NCBI GenBank assembly: GCA_947478785.1
Contig: CANJXI010000011.1
Span: 1-62,374, forward strand
Origin: Caulobacteraceae bacterium
Lineage (GTDB): Bacteria; Pseudomonadota; Alphaproteobacteria; Caulobacterales; Caulobacteraceae
Length of the DNA stretch: 62,374 nucleotides
Direction of reading: 5' to 3'
The stretch's first letter is position 1; each line of letters opens with the position of its first letter. The notes below the pieces were generated by a model. The model saw only the letters and a program-made list of their open reading frames with translations, had not been told where the DNA came from and ran no database searches. Shown piece after piece: positions 17,525-26,131 of this stretch. A program made the position numbers and the translations under genes.

Positions 17525-19444
17525 CTAGACGGTGACCTGCGTCCCGAGCTCCACCACTCGGCCCGGGGGGATCTTGTAGAAATCGGTGGGGTTGGCGGCG
17601 TTCTTCATCAGGAAAATGAACAACTTATCTTGCCAAAGGGGCATCCCCGACTGGGCCGAGGGCACCACCGAGCGGCGCCCCAGGAAGAAGCTGGTCGCCA
17701 TGATGTCGAACTTCAGCCCCTGTTTGCGGCACAGGCCGAGCGCCTTGGGCAGGTTCGGGCTCTCCATGAAGCCGTAGTGGATGGTCAGCTTCTTGAAGTC
17801 GTCGTTGACCGGCTCGATCTCGATGCGGTCGGCCTCGGCCACCCGGGGTGTCTCGGCGACCTCGATGGTCAGGATGATGTTCTTCTGGTGCAGCACCTTG
17901 TTGTGCTTGATGTTGTGCATCAGGGCGACGGGAGCCATCGTCGGGTCCGACGTCAGGAAGATGGCTGTGCCTGGCGCCCGGTGCGGGGGGCGCGCGCGCA
18001 GGATGTCCGAGAGGTCCAGCAGGGGCACGCTGTCGCGGCGGGTCTTCTCGGCCAGGATCTGCGCCCCGCGCGTCCAGGTCCACATGATCACCACCAGCGC
18101 CGCGCCGAGAACCAGCGGCAGCCAGGCGCCCTGCGGGATCTTCAGCAGGTTCGAGGAGATGAAGACGATGTCGAGCAGGCCGAAGCCGCTGGCGGCCAGC
18201 AGCGCCACCCAGAAGGGCCGCTTCCACATGTAGCGGACGATCACGAAGAACAGCATGGTGTCGACGAACATCGCGCCAGTAACGGCGATGCCGTAGGCCG
18301 CCGCCAGGTTCGACGAGGTGCGGAAGGTGAACAGCAGTACCAGCACCCCGATCAGCAGGAAGGTGTTCACCTGGGGTACGAAGATCTGGCCGGCCTGGGT
18401 CTCCGAGGTCCGGCGGATGTCGATGCGCGGGAAGAGGCCCAGCTGCACCGCCTGCTGGGTCATGGAGAAGGCGCCGGTGATCACGGCCTGGCTGGCGATG
18501 ACCGTGGCCACGGTGGCGAGCAGCAGGATCGGCCAGTAGGCGATCTCGGGGATCATCTCGAAGAACGGATTATGCCGCGCGGCGGGATGGTGCAGGACCA
18601 GCGCCCCCTGGCCCAGGTAGTTGAGCAAAAGGGACGGCAGCACCAGGCCCGCCCAGGCGACCTGGATCGGTTTCTTCCCGAAGTGGCCCATGTCGGCATA
18701 GAGCGCCTCGGCCCCGGTCACCGCCAGGAAGACGCTGCCCAGGATGACGAACCCCAGGAAGCCGTTCTCCAGCAGGAAGACCACGCCGTAGTGCGGCGAC
18801 AGCGCCCGGAAGATCGACGGGTCGTCGACGATGTGGATCAGGCCGAGGCCGGCCAGGACCAGGAACCAGACGGCGGTGATCGGGCCGAAATAGCGGGCGA
18901 CGCTGGCGGTCCCCTTGGCCTGGACCATGAACAGCGCGATCAGGATGCCGGCCGAGATCGGCAGCACCATCTCGGCGACCCGGGCCGGCGCGCCCGGCGC
19001 GTCGCGCACGCCCTCGACCGCCGAGAGCACCGACACCGCCGGCGTGATGATGCCGTCGCCATAGAACAGCGCGGCGCCGACCATCCCCAGCGCCAGCACC
19101 CAGCCCGAGCGCCGGGGCACGAACCGCTGGGCCAGCGCCATCAGCGCCAGCGTGCCGCCCTCGCCCTTGTTGTCGGCGCGCATCAGGAAGACGACGTACT
19201 TGACCGTGACGATCAGCAGCAGCGCCCAGGTGACCAGGGAGACGACGCCCAGCACCGCATGCTCCGGCGAGACCGTCGCCCGGGTATGGTGCAGGGCCTC
19301 GCGCATGGCGTAGAGCGGACTCGTCCCGATGTCGCCGAACACCACCCCGATGGAGCCCAGAGCCAGGGCCCAGAAGCTCTCGGAATGCGGGGCGTGGGGC
19401 GCGTCCTCCGGCGCCATGGCGGCGCCGCTGGCCGGATCAGCCAT
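17525..19444 (-). CDS. kup: KUP/HAK-family potassium transporter
   Basis: Kup is a proton-coupled K+ importer in the inner membrane. The 639-residue protein starts at ATG 19444 (MADPASGAAMAPEDAPHAP) and shows the family entry motif LALGSIGVVFGDIGTSPLYA, the GEGGTLAL loop, GDGIITPAVSVLSAVEG, and a cytosolic C-terminal domain with NPTDFYKIPPGRVVELG. About 12 membrane spans are expected. The following 108-aa membrane protein is directly adjacent on the same strand. Confidence 0.97.
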   Translation of the reverse strand: MADPASGAAMAPEDAPHAPHSESFWALALGSIGVVFGDIGTSPLYAMREALHHTRATVSPEHAVLGVVSLVTWALLLIVTVKYVVFLMRADNKGEGGTLALMALAQRFVPRRSGWVLALGMVGAALFYGDGIITPAVSVLSAVEGVRDAPGAPARVAEMVLPISAGILIALFMVQAKGTASVARYFGPITAVWFLVLAGLGLIHIVDDPSIFRALSPHYGVVFLLENGFLGFVILGSVFLAVTGAEALYADMGHFGKKPIQVAWAGLVLPSLLLNYLGQGALVLHHPAARHNPFFEMIPEIAYWPILLLATVATVIASQAVITGAFSMTQQAVQLGLFPRIDIRRTSETQAGQIFVPQVNTFLLIGVLVLLFTFRTSSNLAAAYGIAVTGAMFVDTMLFFVIVRYMWKRPFWVALLAASGFGLLDIVFISSNLLKIPQGAWLPLVLGAALVVIMWTWTRGAQILAEKTRRDSVPLLDLSDILRARPPHRAPGTAIFLTSDPTMAPVALMHNIKHNKVLHQKNIILTIEVAETPRVAEADRIEIEPVNDDFKKLTIHYGFMESPNLPKALGLCRKQGLKFDIMATSFFLGRRSVVPSAQSGMPLWQDKLFIFLMKNAANPTDFYKIPPGRVVELGTQVTV

Positions 19445-19666
19445 CCAATATCTCCGGGAACGGCAACGGTGTTCCCTATGGCGGCCCGATGCCGTCTCGC
19501 GGCGGGCGCGATACACCCATTCCAGACCCCGTTCAATGCCGTGCCCCCTGTGGGGCGAGCGACTTGGTCACGCTTTTGCCGGAATGCCGCCTCGCGGGCG
19601 CCAAAACCGATAACGGCCTGTGGCCGCCGCGCTCTAGTTTCCTGGGCGTGGATGTGGAGGCGGGAC

Positions 19667-20467
19667 ATGGATCGCAGACTGGCGCTGGTGACCGGAGCCT
19701 CGGCCGGGATCGGCGCGGCCTTCGCCCGGGTGCTGGCCCGTCACGGCTACGACGTGGCGCTGACCGCCCGCCGGGCCGAGCGGCTGCAGGCGCTGGCCGG
19801 CGAGATTTCGCTGCGCGACGGCGTCGAGGCGCTGACGATCGCCGCCGACCTGGCCGAGCCGGCGGCGCCGGGTCGAATCCTCGACCACCTGGCCGCCCAT
19901 GGCCGGACGGTCGACTTCCTGGTCAACAATGCCGGCTACGGCCTGCCCGGGTCTTACGCCGCCACCCGCTGGGAGGACCAGGGCGCCATGATCCAGGTGA
20001 TGATGACCGCCCCCGCCGAACTGGCGCACCGCGTGCTGCCCGGGATGATCGACCGCCGCTTCGGGCGCATCGTCAACGTGGCCTCGCTGGCGGGCCTCCT
20101 GCCCGGCTCCGGCGGCCAGACGCTTTATGGGGCGGTGAAGAGCTTCCTGATCAAGTTCTCCCAGAGCCTGCACCTGGAGGCCGCCGGCCAGGGCGTGCAT
20201 GTGACCGCGCTCTGCCCGGGCTTCACCTACTCCGAGTTCCACGACGTCAACGGCATGCGCGCCCAGATCAGCGCCGCCACGCCGCGCTGGATCTGGATGG
20301 ATGCTGACGAGGTCGCCAAGGCGGGCTACGCGGCGGTGGAGGCGAACAAGGCGATCTCGGTTCCGGGCGCCGCCAACAAGGTGATCGCCGCGCTGGCCAA
20401 GCTGGTCCCCGACGACTTGGCCCTGGCCGTGATGGCCAGCCAGGGGCCCCGGTTCCGCAAGCTCTGA
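19667..20467 (+). CDS. Short-chain dehydrogenase/reductase
   Basis: The true start is ATG 19667 behind GGAGGCGGG; a much longer open frame upstream is only the complement of kup. The 266-residue protein has TGASAGIGAAFARVL (NADP-type glycine motif), NNAGYG, and the catalytic Ser-Tyr-Lys set in NVASLAGLLPGSGGQTLYGAVKSF. It resembles the DltE/YqjQ-like classical SDRs that act on ketones or acyl derivatives. The substrate is unknown. It is convergent with marC across a G/C-run hairpin. Confidence 0.9.
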   Translation: MDRRLALVTGASAGIGAAFARVLARHGYDVALTARRAERLQALAGEISLRDGVEALTIAADLAEPAAPGRILDHLAAHGRTVDFLVNNAGYGLPGSYAATRWEDQGAMIQVMMTAPAELAHRVLPGMIDRRFGRIVNVASLAGLLPGSGGQTLYGAVKSFLIKFSQSLHLEAAGQGVHVTALCPGFTYSEFHDVNGMRAQISAATPRWIWMDADEVAKAGYAAVEANKAISVPGAANKVIAALAKLVPDDLALAVMASQGPRFRKL

Positions 20468-20472
20468 ATTTT

Positions 20473-20503
20473 GCTCCCCCCGTTGGCCTTCGGCCTGGGG
20501 GAG
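20473..20503. terminator. GC-rich hairpin between convergent genes
   Basis: CTCCCCC (20474-20480) faces GGGGGAG (20497-20503) with an inner GGCC-TTC-GGCC stem. An ATTTTGC stretch precedes it. It likely terminates marC transcription and perhaps the SDR, and resembles a shortened form of the CTCCCCC repeat near dnaN. Confidence 0.65.
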
Positions 20504-20513
20504 GACCAGCAGC

Positions 20514-21197
20514 CTAGTGCGCGTAGGGGGCGGCGGCGGATTTCAGGATCAGGCCGTGAGTGGCGTCGGCCATGCCGGCCAGGACGAACTGCACGGCCAT
20601 GGCGCAGAGAATCAGTCCCAGCACGCGGACGATCACCGACAGCCCGATCTTTCCGAAGAGGCGGCTGATGACCGGCGTGGCGAGGAACGAGACGGCCGTC
20701 GCCAGGGCCACCGCGGCGATCACGCCCACGCCCAGCGCCGCGCCTTCCAGGCCGAACTCTTTGGCCTGGCTGGCGTAGATGATCACGGTGGAGATGGCGC
20801 CGGGCCCGATCAGCAGCGGCATGGCGAACGGCACGATCATCTGCTCGACGCGGCGGCGCACATAGGTCCCGGCCTCGTGCGGCTCGTCGGCGGCGTCGGC
20901 GAAGCCCGCGGTGAAGTCGTCGCTGACCATCTTCAGGCCGAGGATGAACAGGATGATCCCGCCGGCGATCCGGAAGGCCGGCATGGAGATGCCGAAAAAG
21001 GCCAAGAGGCCCAGGCCCGAGAAATAGAAGAAGATCAGGAACCCCGCCGCGAACAGCGAGATCACCACCGCGATCTGGGCGCGCTCGCGGCTGGAGGCGC
21101 CCGGCGTGGAGGCGGCGAACAGCGGCACGTTCCCGATCGGGTCGAGCAGGGCGAAGAGCGCGACGAAGAAGTTGACCGCGAAGTCCCAATGGATCAT
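20514..21197 (-). CDS. MarC/YchE-family integral membrane protein
   Basis: The 227-residue protein has six predicted membrane helices in the MarC pattern: an N-terminal FFVALFALLDPIGNVPLFAA, then RIAGGIILFILGLKM and the later FAMPLLIGPGAISTVIIYASQ. The Pro-Ile-Gly and the GPGAI motifs are diagnostic. Despite the name, MarC is not shown to confer multiple antibiotic resistance, and the transported substrate is unsettled. Confidence 0.93.
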   Translation of the reverse strand: MIHWDFAVNFFVALFALLDPIGNVPLFAASTPGASSRERAQIAVVISLFAAGFLIFFYFSGLGLLAFFGISMPAFRIAGGIILFILGLKMVSDDFTAGFADAADEPHEAGTYVRRRVEQMIVPFAMPLLIGPGAISTVIIYASQAKEFGLEGAALGVGVIAAVALATAVSFLATPVISRLFGKIGLSVIVRVLGLILCAMAVQFVLAGMADATHGLILKSAAAPYAH

Positions 21198-21269
21198 CTC
21201 ACGGTCTTAGCCCAAATCGCCGCGCCAGCCGAACCCTAGGCTCGCGCCCTCCTGTCCGGAGCCTTCGCC

Positions 21270-21992
21270 ATGGCCGCCGCCGCGCTCGCACACCCCGCCG
21301 TCGCCGCAGATCCCCGCCTCATCGTGCCGCTGGACGTGCCCACCGCCGACGAGGCCCGCGCCATGGTGGCGGGGCTGGGCGAGGCGGTCAGCTTCTACAA
21401 GGTGGGGCTGGAACTCTTCGCCTCGGACGGCATGAACCTGGCCCGCGAACTGAAGGCCCAGGGCAAGCAGGTGTTCATCGACTGGAAGCTGCACGACATC
21501 GGCACCACCGTGCAGCGGGCCGCAGCCGCGCTCAGCCAGTCGGACTGCGATTTCCTGACCGTCCATGGGGAGCCGCAGGTGATGGCCGCCGCCGTCCGGG
21601 GGCGCGGGCCGTCGAACCTGAAGATCCTGGCCGTCACCGTGCTGACCAGCCTCAGCGACGCCGACCTCAAGGAGGCCGGCTACAAGGAGGGCGCCCGCGC
21701 CCTGGTCGAGCGGCGCATCCACCAGGCCATCGCCGCCGGCTGCGACGGGGTGATCGCCAGCCCGCACGAGGCGGCGCTGGCCCGCGCCCTGGGCGGCCGG
21801 GACTTCCTCGTGGTCTGTCCGGGCGTGCGGCCCGACTGGTCGGAGAAGAACGACCAGGCCCGCGCCGCGACCCCGCTGGAGGCGCTGCGGGCCGGAGCCT
21901 CCCACATCGTCTGCGGCCGCCCGATCACCGCGGACATCGACCCGCAGGCCGCCGCCGCCCGCGTCGTCGCCGAGATGGCCCAGGTGGGATGA
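21270..21992 (+). CDS. pyrF: Orotidine-5'-phosphate decarboxylase
   Basis: PyrF makes UMP from OMP, the last step of de novo pyrimidine synthesis. The 240-residue protein has the catalytic charge array D71, K73 and D76 in FIDWKLHDIGTT, the N-terminal LIVPLDVPTADEA, and the phosphate-binding end GASHIVCGRPIT. The canonical DLKLHDIP is DWKLHDIG here, a small variant. The stop codon abuts the stop of the convergent DUF1674 gene with no gap. Confidence 0.96.
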   Translation: MAAAALAHPAVAADPRLIVPLDVPTADEARAMVAGLGEAVSFYKVGLELFASDGMNLARELKAQGKQVFIDWKLHDIGTTVQRAAAALSQSDCDFLTVHGEPQVMAAAVRGRGPSNLKILAVTVLTSLSDADLKEAGYKEGARALVERRIHQAIAAGCDGVIASPHEAALARALGGRDFLVVCPGVRPDWSEKNDQARAATPLEALRAGASHIVCGRPITADIDPQAAAARVVAEMAQVG

Positions 21993-22187
21993 TCAGAAAT
22001 CGCTGACGATGCCCTTGCGTTCCCAGTCGCCGTAGCGGGTCGGCTCGGGGCCTTTCGGGCCGCCCTGTTCGGGTGGCGCTTCGGCCGGTGCGGCGGCCAG
22101 GCGGCGGGCCTCGGCCTCCTCCAGCGCACGGCGCGCTTCGGGCGAGAGCGGCTTGCCCGGTGCGGCGTTGGGCAGTGTGTCGTCCAT
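21993..22187 (-). CDS. DUF1674 protein, SDHAF4-like
   Basis: This 64-residue protein ends with GPKGPEPTRYGDWERKGIVSDF, the hallmark of the DUF1674/SDHAF4 family. In mitochondria SDHAF4 binds flavinated SdhA and helps succinate dehydrogenase assembly; a similar role is plausible in alphaproteobacteria. The N-terminal part is a charged helix (SPEARRALEEAEARR). It stands alone between pyrF (convergent) and rsmB (divergent). Confidence 0.9.
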   Translation of the reverse strand: MDDTLPNAAPGKPLSPEARRALEEAEARRLAAAPAEAPPEQGGPKGPEPTRYGDWERKGIVSDF

Positions 22188-22265
22188 GCCGCCTAGCTAG
22201 GCTTGGCGCCGGCAATTGCCAAGCCGGGCCTTGCGCCGGACGCGCCAAAGGGGCACGCCGCGCCG

Positions 22266-23570
22266 GTGACCGACATTGTTCCCAACGACACCGCCGCTTC
22301 CGGCGCAGGCGGCCTGCCCGCCCGCGCCGCCGCCCTCGACCTGCTAACCGCCGCGCTCTCGGGCCGCACGGGGCTGGACGAGGGCCTGTCGCATCCGGCG
22401 CTGGCGGCGCTGGACGTCCGCGACCGCGCCTTCGCCCGCGCCCTGGTGATGGCCACACTGCGCCACCTGGGGGCCATCGACTCGGCCCTGCAGGCCCGCG
22501 TGAAGAAGGCGCCGCCCGACCGGGTGGTGCAGATTCTGCGGTTGGGGGTCGCCCAGATCTTCGTGCTGAAGACCCCGCCGCACGCCGCGGTCGCGACCTC
22601 GGTGGACCTCACCGCCCAGGGCTCCACCGCGCCGCTGAAGGGCTTGGTGAACGCCGTGCTGCGTGGTCTCGTCCGGGAGCCGCCGGACCTGGCCGATCCG
22701 GACCTGCTGGCGCCGAGCTGGCTGTATGCCCGCTGGCGCGCGGCCTTCGGGCCGGAGGCCGCCCACGCGATCGCCGCCGTCATCGCCGCCGAGCCGATGA
22801 CCGACCTGTCGCTGCGCGACGACCTGCTGGCCGAGACCCTGGCTTCCGAGCTGGAGGCCGAGATCCTGGCCGGCGGCTCGCTCCGCACCGCAAGGCGCGG
22901 CGACTTGGCGACGTGGCCAGGCTTCGCCGAGGGCGGCTGGTGGGTGCAGGACGCCTCCGCCGCCGTGCCGGCGCGCCTGCTGGCCGTGACGCACGGTGAG
23001 ACCGCACTGGACCTCTGCGCGGCGCCCGGCGGCAAGACCCTGCAACTCGCCGCCGCCGGGGCCCAGGTCGTGGCCCTGGACCGCTCCGCCCCCCGTCTGC
23101 GGCGGGTCACCGAGAATCTCGCCCGCACGGGACTTACCGCAGAGGTGGTGGCCGCCGACGCGGCGACCTGGCCCGACAAGCGCCGGTTCGACGCGATCCT
23201 CCTGGATGCGCCCTGTTCGTCGACGGGGACCTTCCGCCGCCATCCGGATGTGCTGTGGGCGGCCAAGCCCAGTGACGTGGCGGGGCTGGCCGCCGTGCAG
23301 TCCAAACTGCTGGACGCCGCGGCGCGCCGGCTGAAGCCGGGCGGACGGCTGGTCTATTGCGTCTGTTCCCTGGAGCCGGAGGAGGGCGAGGGCCAGGTCG
23401 CGGCCTTCCTGTCGCGCACCCCCGGAGTAGTCATCGACCCGATCGACGCGGGGGAAGGCGGCTCGCCGCCCCCCAGCCGCAACCCCGACGGGACGCTCCG
23501 CATCCTGCCCCATCACCTGCCGGGCGGGACCGACGGCTTCTACATCGCCCGGTTCAAAAGCCCCGCCTGA
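22266..23570 (+). CDS. rsmB: 16S rRNA (cytosine-967-C5)-methyltransferase-type protein
   Basis: RsmB-type enzymes use SAM to make m5C in 16S rRNA. The N-terminal NusB-like RNA-binding domain (about residues 15-140) is followed by the Fmu catalytic domain: LDLCAAPGGKTLQLA (SAM site), DAPCSSTGTFRRHPD with one catalytic Cys, and YCVCSLEPEEGEGQV with the other. I place the start at GTG 22266 (VTDIVPNDT), 15 bases after AAAGGGG; a TTG at 22203 adds 21 unlikely residues. It is the first gene of a same-strand run with rpe, a heparinase-like gene and purH. Confidence 0.92.
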   Translation: MTDIVPNDTAASGAGGLPARAAALDLLTAALSGRTGLDEGLSHPALAALDVRDRAFARALVMATLRHLGAIDSALQARVKKAPPDRVVQILRLGVAQIFVLKTPPHAAVATSVDLTAQGSTAPLKGLVNAVLRGLVREPPDLADPDLLAPSWLYARWRAAFGPEAAHAIAAVIAAEPMTDLSLRDDLLAETLASELEAEILAGGSLRTARRGDLATWPGFAEGGWWVQDASAAVPARLLAVTHGETALDLCAAPGGKTLQLAAAGAQVVALDRSAPRLRRVTENLARTGLTAEVVAADAATWPDKRRFDAILLDAPCSSTGTFRRHPDVLWAAKPSDVAGLAAVQSKLLDAAARRLKPGGRLVYCVCSLEPEEGEGQVAAFLSRTPGVVIDPIDAGEGGSPPPSRNPDGTLRILPHHLPGGTDGFYIARFKSPA

Positions 23571-23612
23571 GCCACCTTCACCGCGCCTAGCGATTCAGGG
23601 TAAGTCCGATCC

Positions 23613-24275
23613 ATGCCGACGCTTCCCCTCATCGCGCCCTCCATCCTGGCGGCGGACTTCGCGCGGCTGGGCGAGGAGGCGCGCGCGGTGCAGGCGGCCG
23701 GCGCCGACTGGCTGCACATCGACGTCATGGACGGCCACTTCGTCCCCAACATCACCATCGGCCCGGATGTCGTGAAGGCTCTCAAGCCGCACGTCACCAT
23801 CCCGATGGACGTGCACCTGATGATCAGCCCTGTGGATTCCTTCCTGGAGGCGTTCCGCGAGGCGGGCGCCGACCTGATCAGCGTCCACCCCGAGGCCGGC
23901 CCGCACCTCAACCGCACGCTGAAACAGATCCGCAAGCTGGGCGCCAAGGCGGGTGTGGTGTTCAACCCGTCGACCGATCCGTCGGTCATCCAGTGGATGA
24001 TGGACGAGGTGGACCTGATCCTGGTGATGTCGATCAACCCCGGGTTCGGCGGCCAGAGCTTCATGGCTTCGCAACTGCGCAAGATCGAGACGCTCAGGGG
24101 GATGATCGACGCCACCGGCCGGGAGATCCACCTCGAGGTGGACGGCGGCGTGACGCCGGAGACCGCCCGGCAATGTGTGGCGGCCGGCGCCACGGCGCTG
24201 GTGGCCGGGACCGCGGTCTTCCGCGGCGGGCCGGACGCCTACGCCGGCAATATCCGCGCCCTGCGCGGGGCCTGA
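23613..24275 (+). CDS. rpe: Ribulose-phosphate 3-epimerase
   Basis: Rpe interconverts ribulose-5-phosphate and xylulose-5-phosphate in the pentose phosphate and Calvin-type pathways. The 220-residue TIM barrel shows the metal and catalytic residues in LHIDVMDGHFVPN and MDVHLMI, SINPGFGGQ, and EVDGGVTPETA. Length is normal. It lies 42 bases after rsmB and 14 bases before the likely start of the heparinase-like gene, so the three are probably one operon. Confidence 0.96.
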   Translation: MPTLPLIAPSILAADFARLGEEARAVQAAGADWLHIDVMDGHFVPNITIGPDVVKALKPHVTIPMDVHLMISPVDSFLEAFREAGADLISVHPEAGPHLNRTLKQIRKLGAKAGVVFNPSTDPSVIQWMMDEVDLILVMSINPGFGGQSFMASQLRKIETLRGMIDATGREIHLEVDGGVTPETARQCVAAGATALVAGTAVFRGGPDAYAGNIRALRGA

Positions 24276-24289
24276 GTGAGGGCGCCGCC

Positions 24290-26020
24290 TTGGCGTCGCT
24301 GATCGACAGGCTTCCCGCTGGCTATCACCTCCTGGCCCTGGGTGTCGCCGCCGGCCGGCAAGTCGGCGCGGAGTGGCGCCATTCCTGGACCCATCGCGCG
24401 CTGCTGAACTGGCCCCGGCCCGACGGCCTAGGGGCGGCGCCCCGCGACCTGCGCCCCGCCGATCCGGAGAACGGTCGCCGGATCATCGCGGGCGCCCTGG
24501 TGTTCGCCGGCGAAACCCTGGCGCCGGGGCCCAGGGGCGATCCCTGGGACCGGGCGAGCCCCAGCCGGCGGTTCGCCATGGCGCTGCACCGCATGGGCTG
24601 GCTGCGCGACCTGACGGCGCTGGGCGACGCGGGCTGCGCGGAGGGCCTGCGCCTGGTGCTGGACTGGCGCCGGCAGTTCGGACGGTGGAATGCGTTCTCC
24701 TGGAGCCCCGAGGTGCTGGAGCACCGGGTGTTCAACCTGGCCTGCGCGGCGCGGGCCATCACGCTCAGGGCGTCCGAGGCCGAGACCGACCAGATCGCCT
24801 GCGACCTCGCCCGTCAGGCCCGCTACCTGCTGAGCATCGACGAGGGACCCGTGCGGGCGTCCGAGCGGGCGGTGGCCGCCGCGGTCGCCGCCTCGGCGCT
24901 GGGCGGCCAGGCGGGCGAGGGGCTGCTTCGTCGGGCGCTTAGGCGCCTGCAGCGCACCCTGCCGGCCACCGTCCAGCCCGACGGCGGCCACGAGTCGCGC
25001 AGCCCGCAGTCGGCGCTGGAGCTGTTCTTCGATCTCGCCACCCTGGACGACGCCCTGGTTCAACTGGGCCTGCCCGCGCCAGACGAGGTCATGCGGGCGA
25101 TCGACCGGCTGGCCGCCGCAGTGCGCTTCTTCACCCTTGCGGACGGACGGCTGGCGGCGTTCCAGGGCGGCGAGGAGCTGACCGCCGCCTATGTGGCCGC
25201 GGCCAGGGCCCAGGACGAGTTCGGCGATCGCGCCACGCCGGTTAAACGCAACGGCTATCAGCGCCTGGAAGCGGGTTCCCTGCAGGTGCTGGTCGATGCG
25301 GGATCGCCGGCCGAGGGGCCCTGGAGCGTCACGGCCTGCGCCCAGCCGCTGGCCATCGAGGTGCTGGCGGCCTCGCGCCGGCTGATCGTCGGGGCTGGGT
25401 GGTCGCCGGAAGGCCATGGGGCCGCCGCGCTGCGGCTGGTGGATGCGGCGTCGGCGGCGTCGGTAGGCGACGCGCCCTGCGGTCAGCCGATCCGCGGCTT
25501 CCCGGCCCGCGTGCTGGGCCCCCGGTTGCGCGACGCCGGCGGCGAGGTCGAGGTTACTCGCCACGAGGCCCCTGGCGCGCTCTGGCTGGAACTGGGCCAT
25601 GAGGGCTGGGGCGGGAAATTCGGCCTGCGCCACGACCGGCGGCTGTTCATTGACAGCGAGGCTGACGAACTGCGTGGCGAAGACCGGCTGACGCCGATGA
25701 ACACGCCCTCACGCAACGAAGGGCGCCGGTTCGTGCCCTTCACGGTGCGCTTCCACCTGCACCCGGAGGTCAGCGCCCTGATCGCCCAGGATAAGACCAG
25801 CGTGCTGCTCAAGGCCGAGGGGGAGGAGACCGCCTGGTGGCTGCGCAGCGACGCTCCCGACGTCACCCTGGAAGCCTCCACTCACTACCAGTCGGGACAG
25901 CCCCGCCGGACCCAGCAGATCGTGCTCCGTGTCCAGGCCCGGCTCGACGCGGGCGCCCGCCTGCGTTGGAAACTGTCAGCGGCTCAAAGCCGCGTTGACG
26001 CCGATGGGGCCGAAGCCTAA
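24290..26020 (+). CDS. Heparinase II/III-like protein
   Basis: The frame runs through from inside rpe, so the start must be chosen. TTG 24290 (MASLIDRLPAGYHLLALG) follows GTGAGGG and fits the spacing, giving about 576 residues. An N-terminal alpha-helical toroid (about 90-330) is followed by a C-terminal heparinase II/III beta domain with a HEGWGGKFGLRHDRRLFID strand set and a RFVPFTVRFHLHPEV pair. Such proteins sit beside rsmB and purH in many alphaproteobacteria. The substrate is not known; no signal peptide is evident, which is odd for a polysaccharide lyase. Confidence 0.85.
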   Translation: MASLIDRLPAGYHLLALGVAAGRQVGAEWRHSWTHRALLNWPRPDGLGAAPRDLRPADPENGRRIIAGALVFAGETLAPGPRGDPWDRASPSRRFAMALHRMGWLRDLTALGDAGCAEGLRLVLDWRRQFGRWNAFSWSPEVLEHRVFNLACAARAITLRASEAETDQIACDLARQARYLLSIDEGPVRASERAVAAAVAASALGGQAGEGLLRRALRRLQRTLPATVQPDGGHESRSPQSALELFFDLATLDDALVQLGLPAPDEVMRAIDRLAAAVRFFTLADGRLAAFQGGEELTAAYVAAARAQDEFGDRATPVKRNGYQRLEAGSLQVLVDAGSPAEGPWSVTACAQPLAIEVLAASRRLIVGAGWSPEGHGAAALRLVDAASAASVGDAPCGQPIRGFPARVLGPRLRDAGGEVEVTRHEAPGALWLELGHEGWGGKFGLRHDRRLFIDSEADELRGEDRLTPMNTPSRNEGRRFVPFTVRFHLHPEVSALIAQDKTSVLLKAEGEETAWWLRSDAPDVTLEASTHYQSGQPRRTQQIVLRVQARLDAGARLRWKLSAAQSRVDADGAEA

Positions 26021-26031
26021 TCGGGCGCATC

Positions 26032-26108
26032 CTTGCGTGACTGGCGAACGAGGTGGGCGACCACCGGGGAGCGCGAAGGACCATATGCGCCGCTCGCCTG
26101 GGCAAGAT
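26032..26108 (+). ncRNA. ZTP/ZMP riboswitch (pfl motif)
   Basis: The leader of purH carries the conserved words of the ZTP riboswitch in order: CGTGACTGGCG, the hairpin GGTGG-GCGA-CCACC, CGGGGAGCG, and the 3' strand CCGCTCGCCTGGGCA. The riboswitch senses ZMP/ZTP (AICAR nucleotides), which build up when 10-formyl-THF is short, and controls purine and one-carbon genes; PurH consumes AICAR. The CCTGG at 26097-26101 can otherwise pair with CCAGG at 26119-26123, which includes part of the AGGAG Shine-Dalgarno of purH. No U-rich terminator is seen, so translational control is likely. Confidence 0.9.
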
Positions 26109-26131
26109 CCTCTTAAAGCCAGGAGACCGCC

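Noticed and set aside
17630..20467. 945-codon open frame on the plus strand, antisense to kup
   Set aside because: It is open because of GC-rich codon bias opposite kup; residue content is Arg/Gly/His/Asp-rich and unlike protein, while kup on the minus strand is fully recognisable. Only its last 266 codons (the SDR) are real.
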